Below, one piece after another: positions 20,275 to 29,140 of a stretch of 64,000 bases of DNA. Both the position numbers and the translations under genes were made by a program. Source of the DNA: an uncultured Chryseobacterium sp. (GTDB lineage: Bacteria > Bacteroidota > Bacteroidia > Flavobacteriales > Weeksellaceae); the NCBI GenBank assembly GCA_913778085.1, contig CAJYXJ010000015.1:1-64000 (forward strand), in the 5' to 3' direction. A model generated the notes under the pieces. The model was not told the origin of the DNA and searched no databases. It worked only from the letters and a program-made list of their open reading frames with translations. Position 1 is the first letter of the stretch; every line of letters starts with the position of its first letter.

Positions 20275-21909
20275 ATGAAATACGTTTTGCTTACGCTGAT
20301 TTCGGCGATGCTGCTATCCATTTCCTGGCCTACCTACGGGGTTCCGTTTTTTATATTTTTCGCCTTGGTTCCACTGCTGATGATGGAGCATGGGGTATCT
20401 AAATTTTCGGATTACAATCGAAAAAGCTGGGTGGTTTTCGGATTGTCCTACTTATGCTTTGTAATCTGGAATGCCGTAACGACAGGCTGGCTGTACGGTT
20501 CCAAAAACCCTGACGGAAGCCATTCGATGATGGCGGTTTTGTTCCCGGTGCTGGTTAATTCCTTTCTGTATGCACTGGTTTTCCAGTGTTATCACTGGTA
20601 CAAAAATGCCCAGGGAACGTATTGGGGACTTGCCTTCCTGATAGCGATCTGGATGAGCTTTGAGAAGTTCCACCTGGGTTGGGAACTTACATGGCCGTGG
20701 CTGAACCTGGGGAATGTTTTCTCAGACTATCCTAAGCTGATCCAGTGGTACGATACCCTGGGTGCCACCGGCGGAAGCTTCTGGATTCTGCTGACGAACG
20801 TTTTTATTTTTTATACGGTAAGAATCTGGCAGGCCGGGAGAAAAAGAAAAGATTTAATTAAAAACACTTCCATCGCAGCCGCATTGATTATCCTTCCAAT
20901 GATCATTTCGGTAACAAAATTTAATCGTTTTGATGAAAAACCCATTGGCAGCGTAAATGTTTTAATGCTTCAGCCTGACCTTGATCCGTATGCTGAAAAA
21001 TATTCACAGGACAGCCTGACCATCGAGAACGATCTGCTCAGCCTCGCCGAACGGAATTCAAAAGGGAAAATTGATTATTATATCGCTCCCGAGACTGCTC
21101 TTCCGGGGAATGGATCCATTTCTGAAACAGCTTTTGAAAAGAGTCTGATCATCAACAATGTGAAAGGCTTTCTTTCAAAACATCCGGGTTCGGTTTTCAC
21201 AACAGGAATTTCTTCCCATCACTTTTATACGTCGGAAAATAACCTGCCTACAGAAGCTTATCAGATTAATCCGGGACTTTGGGTGGAGCGATTTAACTCA
21301 GCCATTCAGGTGATCCCGAATCACAAAATAGAAGTTTACCATAAGGGCAAACTGGTTCCGGGGGTCGAAATATTCCCATACATGAGCTACCTGAAACCGC
21401 TTTTGGGCGATGCAATGATCAACCTGGGAGGAACAGTAGCTTCTCTGGGAACCGATAAAGAAAGGACTTCGTTTTCGAACCCCTTTAATAAAGGCAAAGT
21501 AGCTCCGATCATCTGCTATGAAAGCATTTATGGTGAATTTACGGGAGATTATGTAAAAAAAGGAGCCAATTTCCTGGCCATTATGACGAACGATTCCTGG
21601 TGGGGCGTTACAGAAGGGCATAAACAGCTTTTATCCTATGCCAGGCTGAGAGCCATTGAGACGCGCCGGGAAATTGCCAGGGCTGCAAACAGCGGAATCT
21701 CCGCCCATATCAATGCAAAGGGTGAGATCATCGAAGATACTTTCTATGGCGACAAAACCGCACTGTATGCCAAAATAAACCTGTATGACGGAATGACGTT
21801 CTATACGAAAGCCGGCGATCTGCTGTCCCGCTTTTCAATTTTTGCCTTCGGATTTCTGCTGTTTTATTTTCTAATCAAATGGTTTCAGAATAAAACTAAG
21901 AAAAATTGA
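20275..21909 (+). CDS. lnt: Apolipoprotein N-acyltransferase
   Basis: A 544-residue inner-membrane enzyme that adds the third acyl chain to lipoproteins. About six membrane helices occupy residues 1-215, then a nitrilase-fold domain faces the periplasm. The nitrilase triad is visible: Glu in APETALPG, Lys in YHKGKLVPGVE, and Cys in IICYESIYGEF. NDSWWGVTEGH and ARLRAIETRREIARAANSG (Lnt hallmark) follow, then a last C-terminal helix. The many lipoproteins in this window would be its substrates. Confidence 0.95.
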   Translation: MKYVLLTLISAMLLSISWPTYGVPFFIFFALVPLLMMEHGVSKFSDYNRKSWVVFGLSYLCFVIWNAVTTGWLYGSKNPDGSHSMMAVLFPVLVNSFLYALVFQCYHWYKNAQGTYWGLAFLIAIWMSFEKFHLGWELTWPWLNLGNVFSDYPKLIQWYDTLGATGGSFWILLTNVFIFYTVRIWQAGRKRKDLIKNTSIAAALIILPMIISVTKFNRFDEKPIGSVNVLMLQPDLDPYAEKYSQDSLTIENDLLSLAERNSKGKIDYYIAPETALPGNGSISETAFEKSLIINNVKGFLSKHPGSVFTTGISSHHFYTSENNLPTEAYQINPGLWVERFNSAIQVIPNHKIEVYHKGKLVPGVEIFPYMSYLKPLLGDAMINLGGTVASLGTDKERTSFSNPFNKGKVAPIICYESIYGEFTGDYVKKGANFLAIMTNDSWWGVTEGHKQLLSYARLRAIETRREIARAANSGISAHINAKGEIIEDTFYGDKTALYAKINLYDGMTFYTKAGDLLSRFSIFAFGFLLFYFLIKWFQNKTKKN

Positions 21910-22101
21910 CATTAGGATCCATTGAATTTTCAAATGTATTATTCTTAAAGTCAATGCTTACTGCAACGGATACCGTGTCAAAATCAGGATCATCAGCCAA
22001 CGGTTTATTTATAAATAATTTTATAAAAGATTTGCCTATCTGAAAAATTCTTCGTTATTTTGCACTCTCAAATATTATAGTACAAATAAGAACATCGAGA
22101 T

Positions 22102-22344
22102 ATGTCAAGAATTTGCCAAATAACAGGAAAGCGTGCAATGGTTGGTAACAACGTTTCTCACGCTAATAACAAAACGAAGCGTCGTTTTGAAATTAACTTA
22201 TTAGAGAAGAAATTTTACCTTCCGGAGCAGGATAAGCACGTAACACTGAAAGTATCAGCTCATGGATTGAGAGTGATTAACAAAATTGGAATCGAGGAAG
22301 CTATTGAAAGAGCAACCAGAAACGGATTGATTAAAAAGAACTAA
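22102..22344 (+). CDS. rpmB: 50S ribosomal protein L28
   Basis: 80 residues; begins [20 protein letters not shown], the L28 signature. It heads a compact operon with L33 and DUF4295 (3-nt and 20-nt gaps), a conserved Bacteroidota arrangement upstream of ftsY. The 192-bp region before it holds no other gene. Confidence 0.97.
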   Translation: MSRICQITGKRAMVGNNVSHANNKTKRRFEINLLEKKFYLPEQDKHVTLKVSAHGLRVINKIGIEEAIERATRNGLIKKN

Positions 22345-22347
22345 ATC

Positions 22348-22530
22348 ATGGCAAAAAAAGGAAACAGAGTTCAAGTAATCCTTGAATGTACAGAGCACAA
22401 AGAAAGTGGAATGCCGGGAATGTCAAGATACATTTCTACAAAAAATAAAAAGAACACTACAGAGAGATTGGAATTGAAAAAATACAATCCTGTTCTTAAA
22501 AAGGTAACCGTACACAAAGAAATCAAGTAA
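22348..22530 (+). CDS. rpmG: 50S ribosomal protein L33
   Basis: 60 residues; contains the L33 pattern [11 protein letters not shown] and [10 protein letters not shown]...[12 protein letters not shown]. The paired zinc cysteines of C+ type L33 are absent apart from one Cys, so this is a zinc-free form. Starts 3 nt after L28. Confidence 0.96.
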   Translation: MAKKGNRVQVILECTEHKESGMPGMSRYISTKNKKNTTERLELKKYNPVLKKVTVHKEIK

Positions 22531-22550
22531 TTTATAAAATATAATTTACC

Positions 22551-22703
22551 ATGGCAAAGAAAGTAGTAGCAACCCTACAGAGCGGACAGTCAAAAAAAAT
22601 GACTAAAGTGGTGAAAATGGTGAAGTCTTCTAAATCAGGAGCTTACGTTTTCGAAGAAAAAGTAATGAATGCAGACGAAGTAGACGGTTATTTGAAAAAA
22701 TAA
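22551..22703 (+). CDS. DUF4295 small basic protein
   Basis: A 50-residue protein, MAKKVVATLQSGQSKKMTKV at its start, belonging to DUF4295 (PF14128), a Bacteroidota-specific small basic protein always found next to rpmB-rpmG. Rich in Lys, so probably ribosome-associated; this role is inferred from location and charge. Confidence 0.9.
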   Translation: MAKKVVATLQSGQSKKMTKVVKMVKSSKSGAYVFEEKVMNADEVDGYLKK

Positions 22704-22725
22704 TCTCCACTTTATTTACAATATA

Positions 22726-22756
22726 AAAAACTACTCAGCTTTTGGGTAGTTTTTTT
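22726..22756 (+). terminator. Terminator of rpmB-rpmG-DUF4295 operon
   Basis: Stem AAAAACTAC/GTAGTTTTT with an 11-nt loop and T run. It separates the ribosomal operon from ftsY. Confidence 0.8.
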
Positions 22757-22758
22757 GT

Positions 22759-22878
22759 TATCTTTGCTTTTAATCTAGCTGGAAGTCCGGGAACGGAGGC
22801 TCGAAGCACACGACAACCGTGCACTTCAGGCTTCCATTACTCAGCTTCCTTCATTAATTTAATTCCATAATTCATAAG
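22759..22878 (+). promoter_or_regulatory. ftsY promoter and long leader
   Basis: TATCTTTG (22759-22766) is a perfect -7 element directly after the terminator. The ~105-nt leader is GC-richer than other leaders here and contains GCTGGAAGTCC ... GGAGGCT facing AGGCTTCC ... CAGCTTCC, an imperfect inverted repeat, plus a small GCAC/GTGC hairpin. The same GGAAG-rich elements occur near 7480 and 58540-58800. Confidence 0.45.
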
Positions 22879-23832
22879 ATGAGTTGGTTTAAAAATATTT
22901 TTAAAAAAGAAGAAAAAGAAACTTTAGACAAGGGATTGGAAAAGTCCAGCCAGGGGTTCTTTGAAAAAATGACGAAAGCCGTAGTCGGTAAAAGCAAAGT
23001 AGATGATGAAGTACTGGATGATCTGGAAGAAGTACTGATTGCCTCCGACGTCGGTGCCTCCACCACCATCAAAATCATCGAAAGAATTGAAGAACGTGTT
23101 GCCCGTGATAAATACGTGGGCGTAAACGAACTGGATAAAATCCTCCGGGAGGAAATTTCGGGGTTGTTGCTTGAAAATCCTCATGCAGGAACAGGAAACA
23201 TCGATTCATCCAAAAAGCCTTATGTCATCATGGTCGTAGGCGTAAATGGCGTAGGAAAAACCACCACAATCGGAAAGCTTGCCCATCAGTTTACCACAGA
23301 AGGTAAAAAAGTCGTTCTTGGAGCGGCCGACACGTTCAGGGCTGCTGCAGTGGACCAATTGGTCATCTGGAGCCAGAGAGTGGGTGTGCCGATTGTAAAA
23401 CAGGAAATGGGTTCCGACCCTGCATCGGTTGCTTTTGACACGGTACAGAGTGCTGTGGCGCAGAATGCCGATGTTGTGATTATCGATACTGCCGGAAGGC
23501 TTCATAATAAAATCAACCTGATGAACGAGCTTTCCAAGATCAAAAGGGTAATGCAAAAGGTCATTCCTGATGCTCCTCATGAGATCCTGCTGGTTCTTGA
23601 CGGTTCTACCGGCCAGAATGCTTTCGAGCAGGCCAAACAGTTCACTGCCGCCACAGAAGTAAACGCACTGGCCGTAACCAAGCTCGACGGAACAGCGAAA
23701 GGAGGCGTGGTGATCGGTATTTCAGACCAGTTCCAGATCCCGGTGAAATATATTGGCGTCGGAGAAAAGATGCAGGACCTGCAATTATTTAATGGTACAG
23801 AGTTTGTAGATTCATTTTTCAAGAAAAGATGA
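22879..23832 (+). CDS. ftsY: Signal recognition particle receptor FtsY
   Basis: A 317-residue SRP GTPase, receptor for ribosome-nascent chain complexes at the inner membrane. The acidic A domain is reduced to ~30 Lys/Glu-rich residues. The N domain follows, then the G domain with GVNGVGKTTT (121-130), DTFRAAAVDQL, DTAGRLH, and TKLDGTAKGG. Length is typical of the short FtsY of Bacteroidota. Confidence 0.97.
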   Translation: MSWFKNIFKKEEKETLDKGLEKSSQGFFEKMTKAVVGKSKVDDEVLDDLEEVLIASDVGASTTIKIIERIEERVARDKYVGVNELDKILREEISGLLLENPHAGTGNIDSSKKPYVIMVVGVNGVGKTTTIGKLAHQFTTEGKKVVLGAADTFRAAAVDQLVIWSQRVGVPIVKQEMGSDPASVAFDTVQSAVAQNADVVIIDTAGRLHNKINLMNELSKIKRVMQKVIPDAPHEILLVLDGSTGQNAFEQAKQFTAATEVNALAVTKLDGTAKGGVVIGISDQFQIPVKYIGVGEKMQDLQLFNGTEFVDSFFKKR

Positions 23833-23898
23833 TGTCTATCATGTTTTCCCATCATCAATAATGAACCAAATTAATATTAACATTAAAAAAATTCAGCT

Positions 23899-24159
23899 AT
23901 GGGATTTATTACATGGATTATTTTCGGACTACTGGCCGGAGCAATTGCTAAAGCGATTATGCCTGGAAAACAAGGCGGCGGAATGCTTATCACGATGATT
24001 CTAGGAATCATAGGAGCCTTTATCGGAGGATCGATAGGCGTTTACTTACTTCACTGGGGAGATGTAGATTCTTTCTGGAACTTCAGAAGCTGGATCTTAG
24101 CCATCGGAGGTGCTTTGATTGTTCTGTGGATTTACGGAATGCTGACCAGAAGGGCTTAA
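23899..24159 (+). CDS. GlsB/YeaQ/YmgE family membrane protein
   Basis: An 86-residue protein with three hydrophobic segments. The Gly-rich pattern WIIFGLLAGAIAKAIMPGKQGGG and TMILGIIGAFIGG is that of the transglycosylase-associated/GlsB stress-response family. It sits in the inner membrane; molecular role unknown. Confidence 0.9.
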   Translation: MGFITWIIFGLLAGAIAKAIMPGKQGGGMLITMILGIIGAFIGGSIGVYLLHWGDVDSFWNFRSWILAIGGALIVLWIYGMLTRRA

Positions 24160-24176
24160 CCGGTATCATAAAAATT

Positions 24177-24216
24177 AAAACGGCGGATCTGAATTTCAGG
24201 TCCGCCGTTTTTTTTA
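24177..24216. terminator. Bidirectional terminator
   Basis: Arms AAAACGGCGGA and TCCGCCGTTTT with T-rich tails on both strands, between the convergent GlsB-like gene and sppA. Confidence 0.85.
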
Positions 24217-24230
24217 CAATATAATTTAGT

Positions 24231-26000
24231 CTAGTTGATCTTGATCTGATAAGGCATTTCCATCTTCACTTCAGATTGCAGTTTTCTTTCTTCCACGATC
24301 TGTTCGAGCAACTCATAGTTAGCCTTTCCTATTTTGTTCTTCACTACTCTTGCCGAAATATCATCTTCATTTAGATCTTTAAAGATTTGCTCAAACGGTG
24401 ACATTCTTTTTGGGAAAGAGGCTACATTATACGACTTCAGCCCTGCTTTCTGAGCGGCAAATTTTACGGCATCATTCAATGTTCCCAATTCATCCACCAA
24501 GCCGATTTGTTTGGCTCTTGTTCCGCTCCATACTCTTCCGCCGCCAATGTTGTCGATCTGCTCAAAAGTCTTTTTTCTGTTTTGAGTAACGAAATGTACG
24601 AATCTTTTATAAGTTCCCTCAACACTTCTGGTAATCATATTCACCCCATATGGCGTAACCCCGTTTAGCGACGAATAATACTGTGAATTGGCATTCGTAG
24701 CAACAATATCCGAACGGACCCCGTTTTTGTTGGCGATATCCTTGAAGTAAGGAATAACTCCGAAAACCCCGATAGATCCTGTAAGCGTATTCGGCTCCGA
24801 ATAGATTTTATCGGCGGCCATCGCAATATAATATCCTCCCGAAGCGGCATAATCCCCGAAAGAAACCACAAGCGGCTTTTTCTTTTTCAGCTGCTGCAGT
24901 TCAAATAAAATCTCATCCGAAGCGTTGGCACTTCCTCCCGGAGAATTGATCCTGAAAACAACAGCTTTTACTTTATCATTTTCCTGAAGATCTTTGATGT
25001 ATTTAATATATTTTTCCGAATGAATATCATTATAATTATCACCTCCGTTAATGGAACCGGAAGCATACAGAACCGCTACTCTGTCGCCCGAATTCTCGTC
25101 ATCGGAATAGGAAGCAATATATTTTCCTAAAGAAATTTTATTTAACTTATCATCTTCCTTTAAATTCAGCTTAGTACGGATCAGGCGGTCATACTCCGTT
25201 TTCTGGATTAATTGATCAGCCAGCTTATATTTCAGTCCTAAATCCGGGATCATCCCATAGAGGCTGTCTACTACCGTTCTGAATTGTGCCGTATCGATTT
25301 TTCTTGAAGCGGCCATCCTTGAAGAGGTATTTTTCCAGATGTCATTCAGCAACGTACTTAGCTGTTCTTTGTTTTCAGGAGAGATATCGTTTCTGATGAA
25401 AGGTTCCACGGCAGATTTGAACTTTCCGTGGCGGATCACCTCTATTCCAATTCCATACTTGTCCGCAAAATCTTTATAAAAAGCGACTTCCGTTGCCAGA
25501 CCTTTCAGCTCGATCATCCCTGCAGGATTCAGATAATACCGGTCTGCCACGGATCCCAGATAATAGGCAGCCTGAGAAACGGTATTTCCGTAGGAATAGA
25601 CAAATTTTCCGCTTTTTTTAAAATCCTGGATCGCATTTCTGAGATCATCAATCTGGGTAATTCCGGCATTCAGGTAATCGGCTTCAATGCTTATTCCCTT
25701 AATATTATTATCGGTCTTGGCTTTCCTGATGGCCTCGATGGCGTCGTAGATCAAAACATTTTTGGTCTCATCACTGATGTCGAAGAATCCTTTCTGCTCT
25801 TCTGTAGGGCTGTCTATAATATTGGTCTTCAGATTAATGGTAAGAATAGAATTCTTTTTTACCACTACCGATTTCTCGCTTCCCATAGCACTAAACACAA
25901 GCATTATGATAAAAAAGAAGAAAAACACGACACATAAGATGACGATTGCCACTATATTTGCCAGTACATTTTTAAAAAAACTTTTCATATAATCAATCAT
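24231..26000 (-). CDS. sppA: Signal peptide peptidase SppA, 67-kDa type
   Basis: A 589-residue membrane-bound serine protease that degrades cleaved signal peptides. One N-terminal membrane helix (~12-38) is followed by two tandem SppA/ClpP-like domains. The catalytic Lys is in GKFKSAVEPFIR of the first domain and the Ser in AASGGYYIA of the second, as in E. coli SppA; SPGGSANASDEI is also present. ATG 26000 or the in-frame ATG 25988 (MKSFFKNVLANIV) could start it. The divergent folK begins 8 nt (or 20 nt) away, so the two promoters must overlap the opposite coding regions. Confidence 0.95.
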   Translation of the reverse strand: MIDYMKSFFKNVLANIVAIVILCVVFFFFFIIMLVFSAMGSEKSVVVKKNSILTINLKTNIIDSPTEEQKGFFDISDETKNVLIYDAIEAIRKAKTDNNIKGISIEADYLNAGITQIDDLRNAIQDFKKSGKFVYSYGNTVSQAAYYLGSVADRYYLNPAGMIELKGLATEVAFYKDFADKYGIGIEVIRHGKFKSAVEPFIRNDISPENKEQLSTLLNDIWKNTSSRMAASRKIDTAQFRTVVDSLYGMIPDLGLKYKLADQLIQKTEYDRLIRTKLNLKEDDKLNKISLGKYIASYSDDENSGDRVAVLYASGSINGGDNYNDIHSEKYIKYIKDLQENDKVKAVVFRINSPGGSANASDEILFELQQLKKKKPLVVSFGDYAASGGYYIAMAADKIYSEPNTLTGSIGVFGVIPYFKDIANKNGVRSDIVATNANSQYYSSLNGVTPYGVNMITRSVEGTYKRFVHFVTQNRKKTFEQIDNIGGGRVWSGTRAKQIGLVDELGTLNDAVKFAAQKAGLKSYNVASFPKRMSPFEQIFKDLNEDDISARVVKNKIGKANYELLEQIVEERKLQSEVKMEMPYQIKIN

Positions 26001-26008
26001 TTTTCAAT

Positions 26009-26425
26009 ATGTCGCATCATAAGGTGGTTTTGTTACTCGGAAGTAATCTCGGAGACCGAAAAAAAAACCTGGAAACCGCAATAAATAAAATAGAAGAAGG
26101 TGGAAATCAAATATTAAAAATAAGTGAATTTTTAACATCCGAGCCCGTAGAATTTGCCAGTTCCAATATTTTTTGTAATATTGCATTGATAATATTTACA
26201 GATCTTTCGCCCATTAGGCTACTTGAGCAGATCAAAAGCATTGAAGCGGAAATGGGAAGGGTAAACGATTCTAAAATATCAGGCGGATATACTGACAGAG
26301 TAATCGACATAGATATCGTTACCTTTAATTGGCTTAATTTTAGCTGTGAAAGATTGGAAGTCCCTCATAGGAAACATATTTTTGAAAGAGAATTTTCTAA
26401 AATATTATTAAAAGATTTTATCTGA
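26009..26425 (+). CDS. folK: HPPK, 2-amino-4-hydroxy-6-hydroxymethyldihydropteridine diphosphokinase
   Basis: A 138-residue folate-pathway enzyme that pyrophosphorylates 6-hydroxymethyl-dihydropterin with ATP. LLGSNLGDRKKNLETA is the N-terminal signature, and DRVIDIDIVTF carries the metal-binding aspartates (RxIDxDI). HPPK's ending PHRKHIFERE is conserved. Length is slightly short (~138 versus ~160 residues) but complete. It has no room for its own upstream region outside sppA. Confidence 0.93.
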   Translation: MSHHKVVLLLGSNLGDRKKNLETAINKIEEGGNQILKISEFLTSEPVEFASSNIFCNIALIIFTDLSPIRLLEQIKSIEAEMGRVNDSKISGGYTDRVIDIDIVTFNWLNFSCERLEVPHRKHIFEREFSKILLKDFI

Positions 26426-26447
26426 TATAAAACATAAAACATATTGT

Positions 26448-27566
26448 ATGAAATTAGGTTTATTATTATTGGCCGCATTTCCTATTGCTACGTATGCACA
26501 GGATAGTATAGCTGTTACTTCAAATGATAAGTATCCGAATACATTCTCTTCAGGTTCTGCCAATGTTCAACCTTTTAACAACAAAGCCAAAAGATTCAAC
26601 GACTGGTCCGTATCAGTAGGTGGTGGGGCTGCCTTTATGGTACATTCCGACCTTAAATCCATCTATGATAAAAAGATCAATTGGGGATACAATGCGTATG
26701 CAAGTTTAGACAAGCAAATTACGCATGTTCTCGGTTTAAGCCTTATCTACCAGAGAGGTGAAACAACACAAAAGGCTCAGTTGGAAGGTGCAGCAGGTAT
26801 TGCTGCCGGAGTTGCCACAGCAAACACAAAGTATAACCAAGTTGCTTTAATGGGAGACATCAACTTCTCGAATCTATTGAGAAGAGTAGATAACCATTCT
26901 CCCTACAGATGGGCATTACATGGTTATGCGGGTGCAGGTTTCATGGGTTACAAAACTTCATTGTACGACAACAATGAGTTCAGATGGAGCAATGATCCTA
27001 AAAGAATTCCTTTATTTATCGAGCAGAAATTTGCGATCAATTCTTTTTACTGCCAGTTTGGTGCAGGGGTGAAATACAACGTTTCCAAGCTGATCGATAT
27101 CGAAGCCAGAGCCATGTATGTCATGAGCGGCGACGACGAGTTTGATGGTGGAGGGTACGCTGGCCCTGGAGATTATGACCCGGCTTCCAAAGTATCGAAG
27201 TACAACATGATCAACAAAGGAAGATCCGACAATGCATTGACGGTTAACTTAGGTCTGTCTTTCAAACTTGGAAAACACGAAAGTCACCTGGCATGGCATG
27301 ATCCTCTTCAGGAAGCTTATTACAGAGCGAATGTTCTTGAAAACAAAAGTACGGAACTTGTCGTATGTGAAAAAGGAGACCTTGACAACGACGGTGTTTG
27401 TGACGATTGGGACAGACAGCTTGATACTCCTGCAGGAGCTAGAGTAGATGGCGCGGGAGTTGCATTGGATATGGATCTTGACGGTGTAATCGATTTATAC
27501 GATAAATGTGTAACCGTTCCGGGACCGGTAGAAAACCAAGGTTGTCCTACCACCACAACAAAATAA
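26448..27566 (+). CDS. OmpA-like barrel protein lacking the OmpA C-terminal domain
   Basis: A 372-residue outer-membrane protein: signal peptide (1-17), an eight-strand-type beta-barrel (~50-285), and thrombospondin type 3 repeats (GDLDNDGVCDDWDRQ ... DLDGVIDLYDKC). It then ends at NQGCPTTTTK without the peptidoglycan-binding OmpA domain that its downstream paralogue has. The stop codon lies exactly where the linker to that domain starts in the paralogue. The two genes share the N-terminal motif YPNTFSSGSANV and near-identical TSP3 segments, so they arose by tandem duplication. It cannot anchor to the wall by the usual domain. Confidence 0.9.
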   Translation: MKLGLLLLAAFPIATYAQDSIAVTSNDKYPNTFSSGSANVQPFNNKAKRFNDWSVSVGGGAAFMVHSDLKSIYDKKINWGYNAYASLDKQITHVLGLSLIYQRGETTQKAQLEGAAGIAAGVATANTKYNQVALMGDINFSNLLRRVDNHSPYRWALHGYAGAGFMGYKTSLYDNNEFRWSNDPKRIPLFIEQKFAINSFYCQFGAGVKYNVSKLIDIEARAMYVMSGDDEFDGGGYAGPGDYDPASKVSKYNMINKGRSDNALTVNLGLSFKLGKHESHLAWHDPLQEAYYRANVLENKSTELVVCEKGDLDNDGVCDDWDRQLDTPAGARVDGAGVALDMDLDGVIDLYDKCVTVPGPVENQGCPTTTTK

Positions 27567-27602
27567 CTTAAATCATTTAATTAACTAAATAAAAAATACA
27601 CT

Positions 27603-29063
27603 ATGAAATTAAGTTTAGCAATTGTTGCATTGGCTTTAACTGTTCCTACAGTTGCTTTTGCACAAGACTCAACTGCAGTGGCTTCATCAGGACAATATCC
27701 GAATACTTTTTCTTCGGGCTCTGCGAATGTTTCCCCGTTTACAGATAAATCAAAAAGATTTAACGATTGGGCGATTTCCATTGGTGCCGGTGTACCATTG
27801 ATTCAATCTGCAGACTTAACATCCATAAAAAACGGTAACGGTTCGAACCTTTTTGGATATTCTGCTTATGTAAGTATTGATAAAGCAATTACCCATGCTT
27901 TCGGTCTTAATTTACAGTATGACAGAGGTGAAACCAGACAAGGTTTTTTCAATACTAAAGATTCTGCTCCGGCAAACGCTTCGGTAACTCAGCAGGTAGG
28001 TGCAAGAACCCAGTATGATGCCATCTCGTTATTAGGAGATATCAATTTTTCAAACCTGTTAAGAAGAGTGGATAACCATTCACCTTTCAGATGGGCACTT
28101 CACGGATATGCGGGTGTAGGAGTTTTATCTTACAAAGCATACCAGAAAGATGAAAACGGTCAGAGGCTTGCAAATCAGGTTAAAGCATTTGAACTAGGAT
28201 CAATGTTTGCTCAGGCAGGTGCAGGTCTTAAATTTAAAGTAAACAGAAGACTTGATATCGAAGGTAGAGTCATGTATGTAGTGACCGGTGACGATCAGTT
28301 CGACGGCGGAGGTGCTAAATACAGTGCAATCAACCAACGTGAAGAGCAGGTTTCCGATAACTTCGTTAACGCTACTTTAGGTATTTCTTTGAAACTTGGA
28401 AAACACGAATCTCACTTAATGTGGCATGACCCACTTCAGGAAATCTATTATAAACTTGATGTTTTGGCTAATAAAAACCAGGATATCGAAGTTTGTAAAA
28501 AAGGAGATCTTGATAATGACGGAGTTTGCGACGATTGGGACAGACAGCTTGATACTCCTGCAGGAGCAAGAGTGGATGGTGCCGGTGTAGCTCTTGATAC
28601 GGATCTTGATGGTGTAATCGATCTTTACGATAAATGTGTAACCGTTCCAGGACCTGTAGAAAACCAAGGTTGCCCTACAGTTGCTCCTACACCAGTAGGA
28701 CCTGTAACCGATGACACAAGAACTTTAGAAGGAATTGAGTTTGATCTGAATTCAGACAGAATTTTACCTTCTAATACTCCGATCCTCAACAACGCTGTTA
28801 ACTATATCAATTCTTCATCAGGTACTTATACGGTAATCGGAGCTACCGATACAAGAGCTTCTGAAGCTTACAACCAGAAATTATCTGAAAGAAGAGCAAA
28901 CAACGTTAAAGATTATTTAATTAAAAACGGAGTTCAGTCCGGTAAACTTGACGCAGTAGGTAGAGGTGAAAAAGACCTTAAATATCCTGAATGCGACCCG
29001 GCTACTAAATGTCCTGAATGGAAAAACAGAGCAAACAGAAGAGTTTACTTTGAAGCTAAATAA
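27603..29063 (+). CDS. OmpA family outer-membrane protein
   Basis: A 486-residue protein: signal peptide (1-20), beta-barrel (~50-285), thrombospondin type 3 calcium-binding repeats (~295-350), a Pro/Thr linker (TVAPTPVGPVTD), and a C-terminal OmpA domain. The latter has IEFDLNSDRILPSN and ATDTRASEAYNQKLSERRANNVKDYL (key Asp and Arg for diaminopimelate binding). It links outer membrane to peptidoglycan. It follows its truncated paralogue by 36 nt and ends at a terminator. Confidence 0.95.
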   Translation: MKLSLAIVALALTVPTVAFAQDSTAVASSGQYPNTFSSGSANVSPFTDKSKRFNDWAISIGAGVPLIQSADLTSIKNGNGSNLFGYSAYVSIDKAITHAFGLNLQYDRGETRQGFFNTKDSAPANASVTQQVGARTQYDAISLLGDINFSNLLRRVDNHSPFRWALHGYAGVGVLSYKAYQKDENGQRLANQVKAFELGSMFAQAGAGLKFKVNRRLDIEGRVMYVVTGDDQFDGGGAKYSAINQREEQVSDNFVNATLGISLKLGKHESHLMWHDPLQEIYYKLDVLANKNQDIEVCKKGDLDNDGVCDDWDRQLDTPAGARVDGAGVALDTDLDGVIDLYDKCVTVPGPVENQGCPTVAPTPVGPVTDDTRTLEGIEFDLNSDRILPSNTPILNNAVNYINSSSGTYTVIGATDTRASEAYNQKLSERRANNVKDYLIKNGVQSGKLDAVGRGEKDLKYPECDPATKCPEWKNRANRRVYFEAK

Positions 29064-29086
29064 TAATTTTATTATTAAATTATATA

Positions 29087-29115
29087 AAAGCCATGCATTG
29101 CGTGGCTTTTTTTAT
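29087..29115 (+). terminator. Terminator of the OmpA pair
   Basis: Stem AAAAGCCA/TGGCTTTT with T run, 24 nt after the OmpA stop. It covers an ATG at 29093 that would otherwise extend recQ, arguing for the recQ start at 29141. Confidence 0.8.
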
Positions 29116-29140
29116 TATATTCCTTTATTATTTTTATCCT

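Noticed and set aside
29093-29140. Longer N-terminus for recQ starting at ATG 29093
   Set aside because: That ATG lies in the loop of a terminator hairpin for the OmpA genes; ATG 29141 gives the normal RecQ start.
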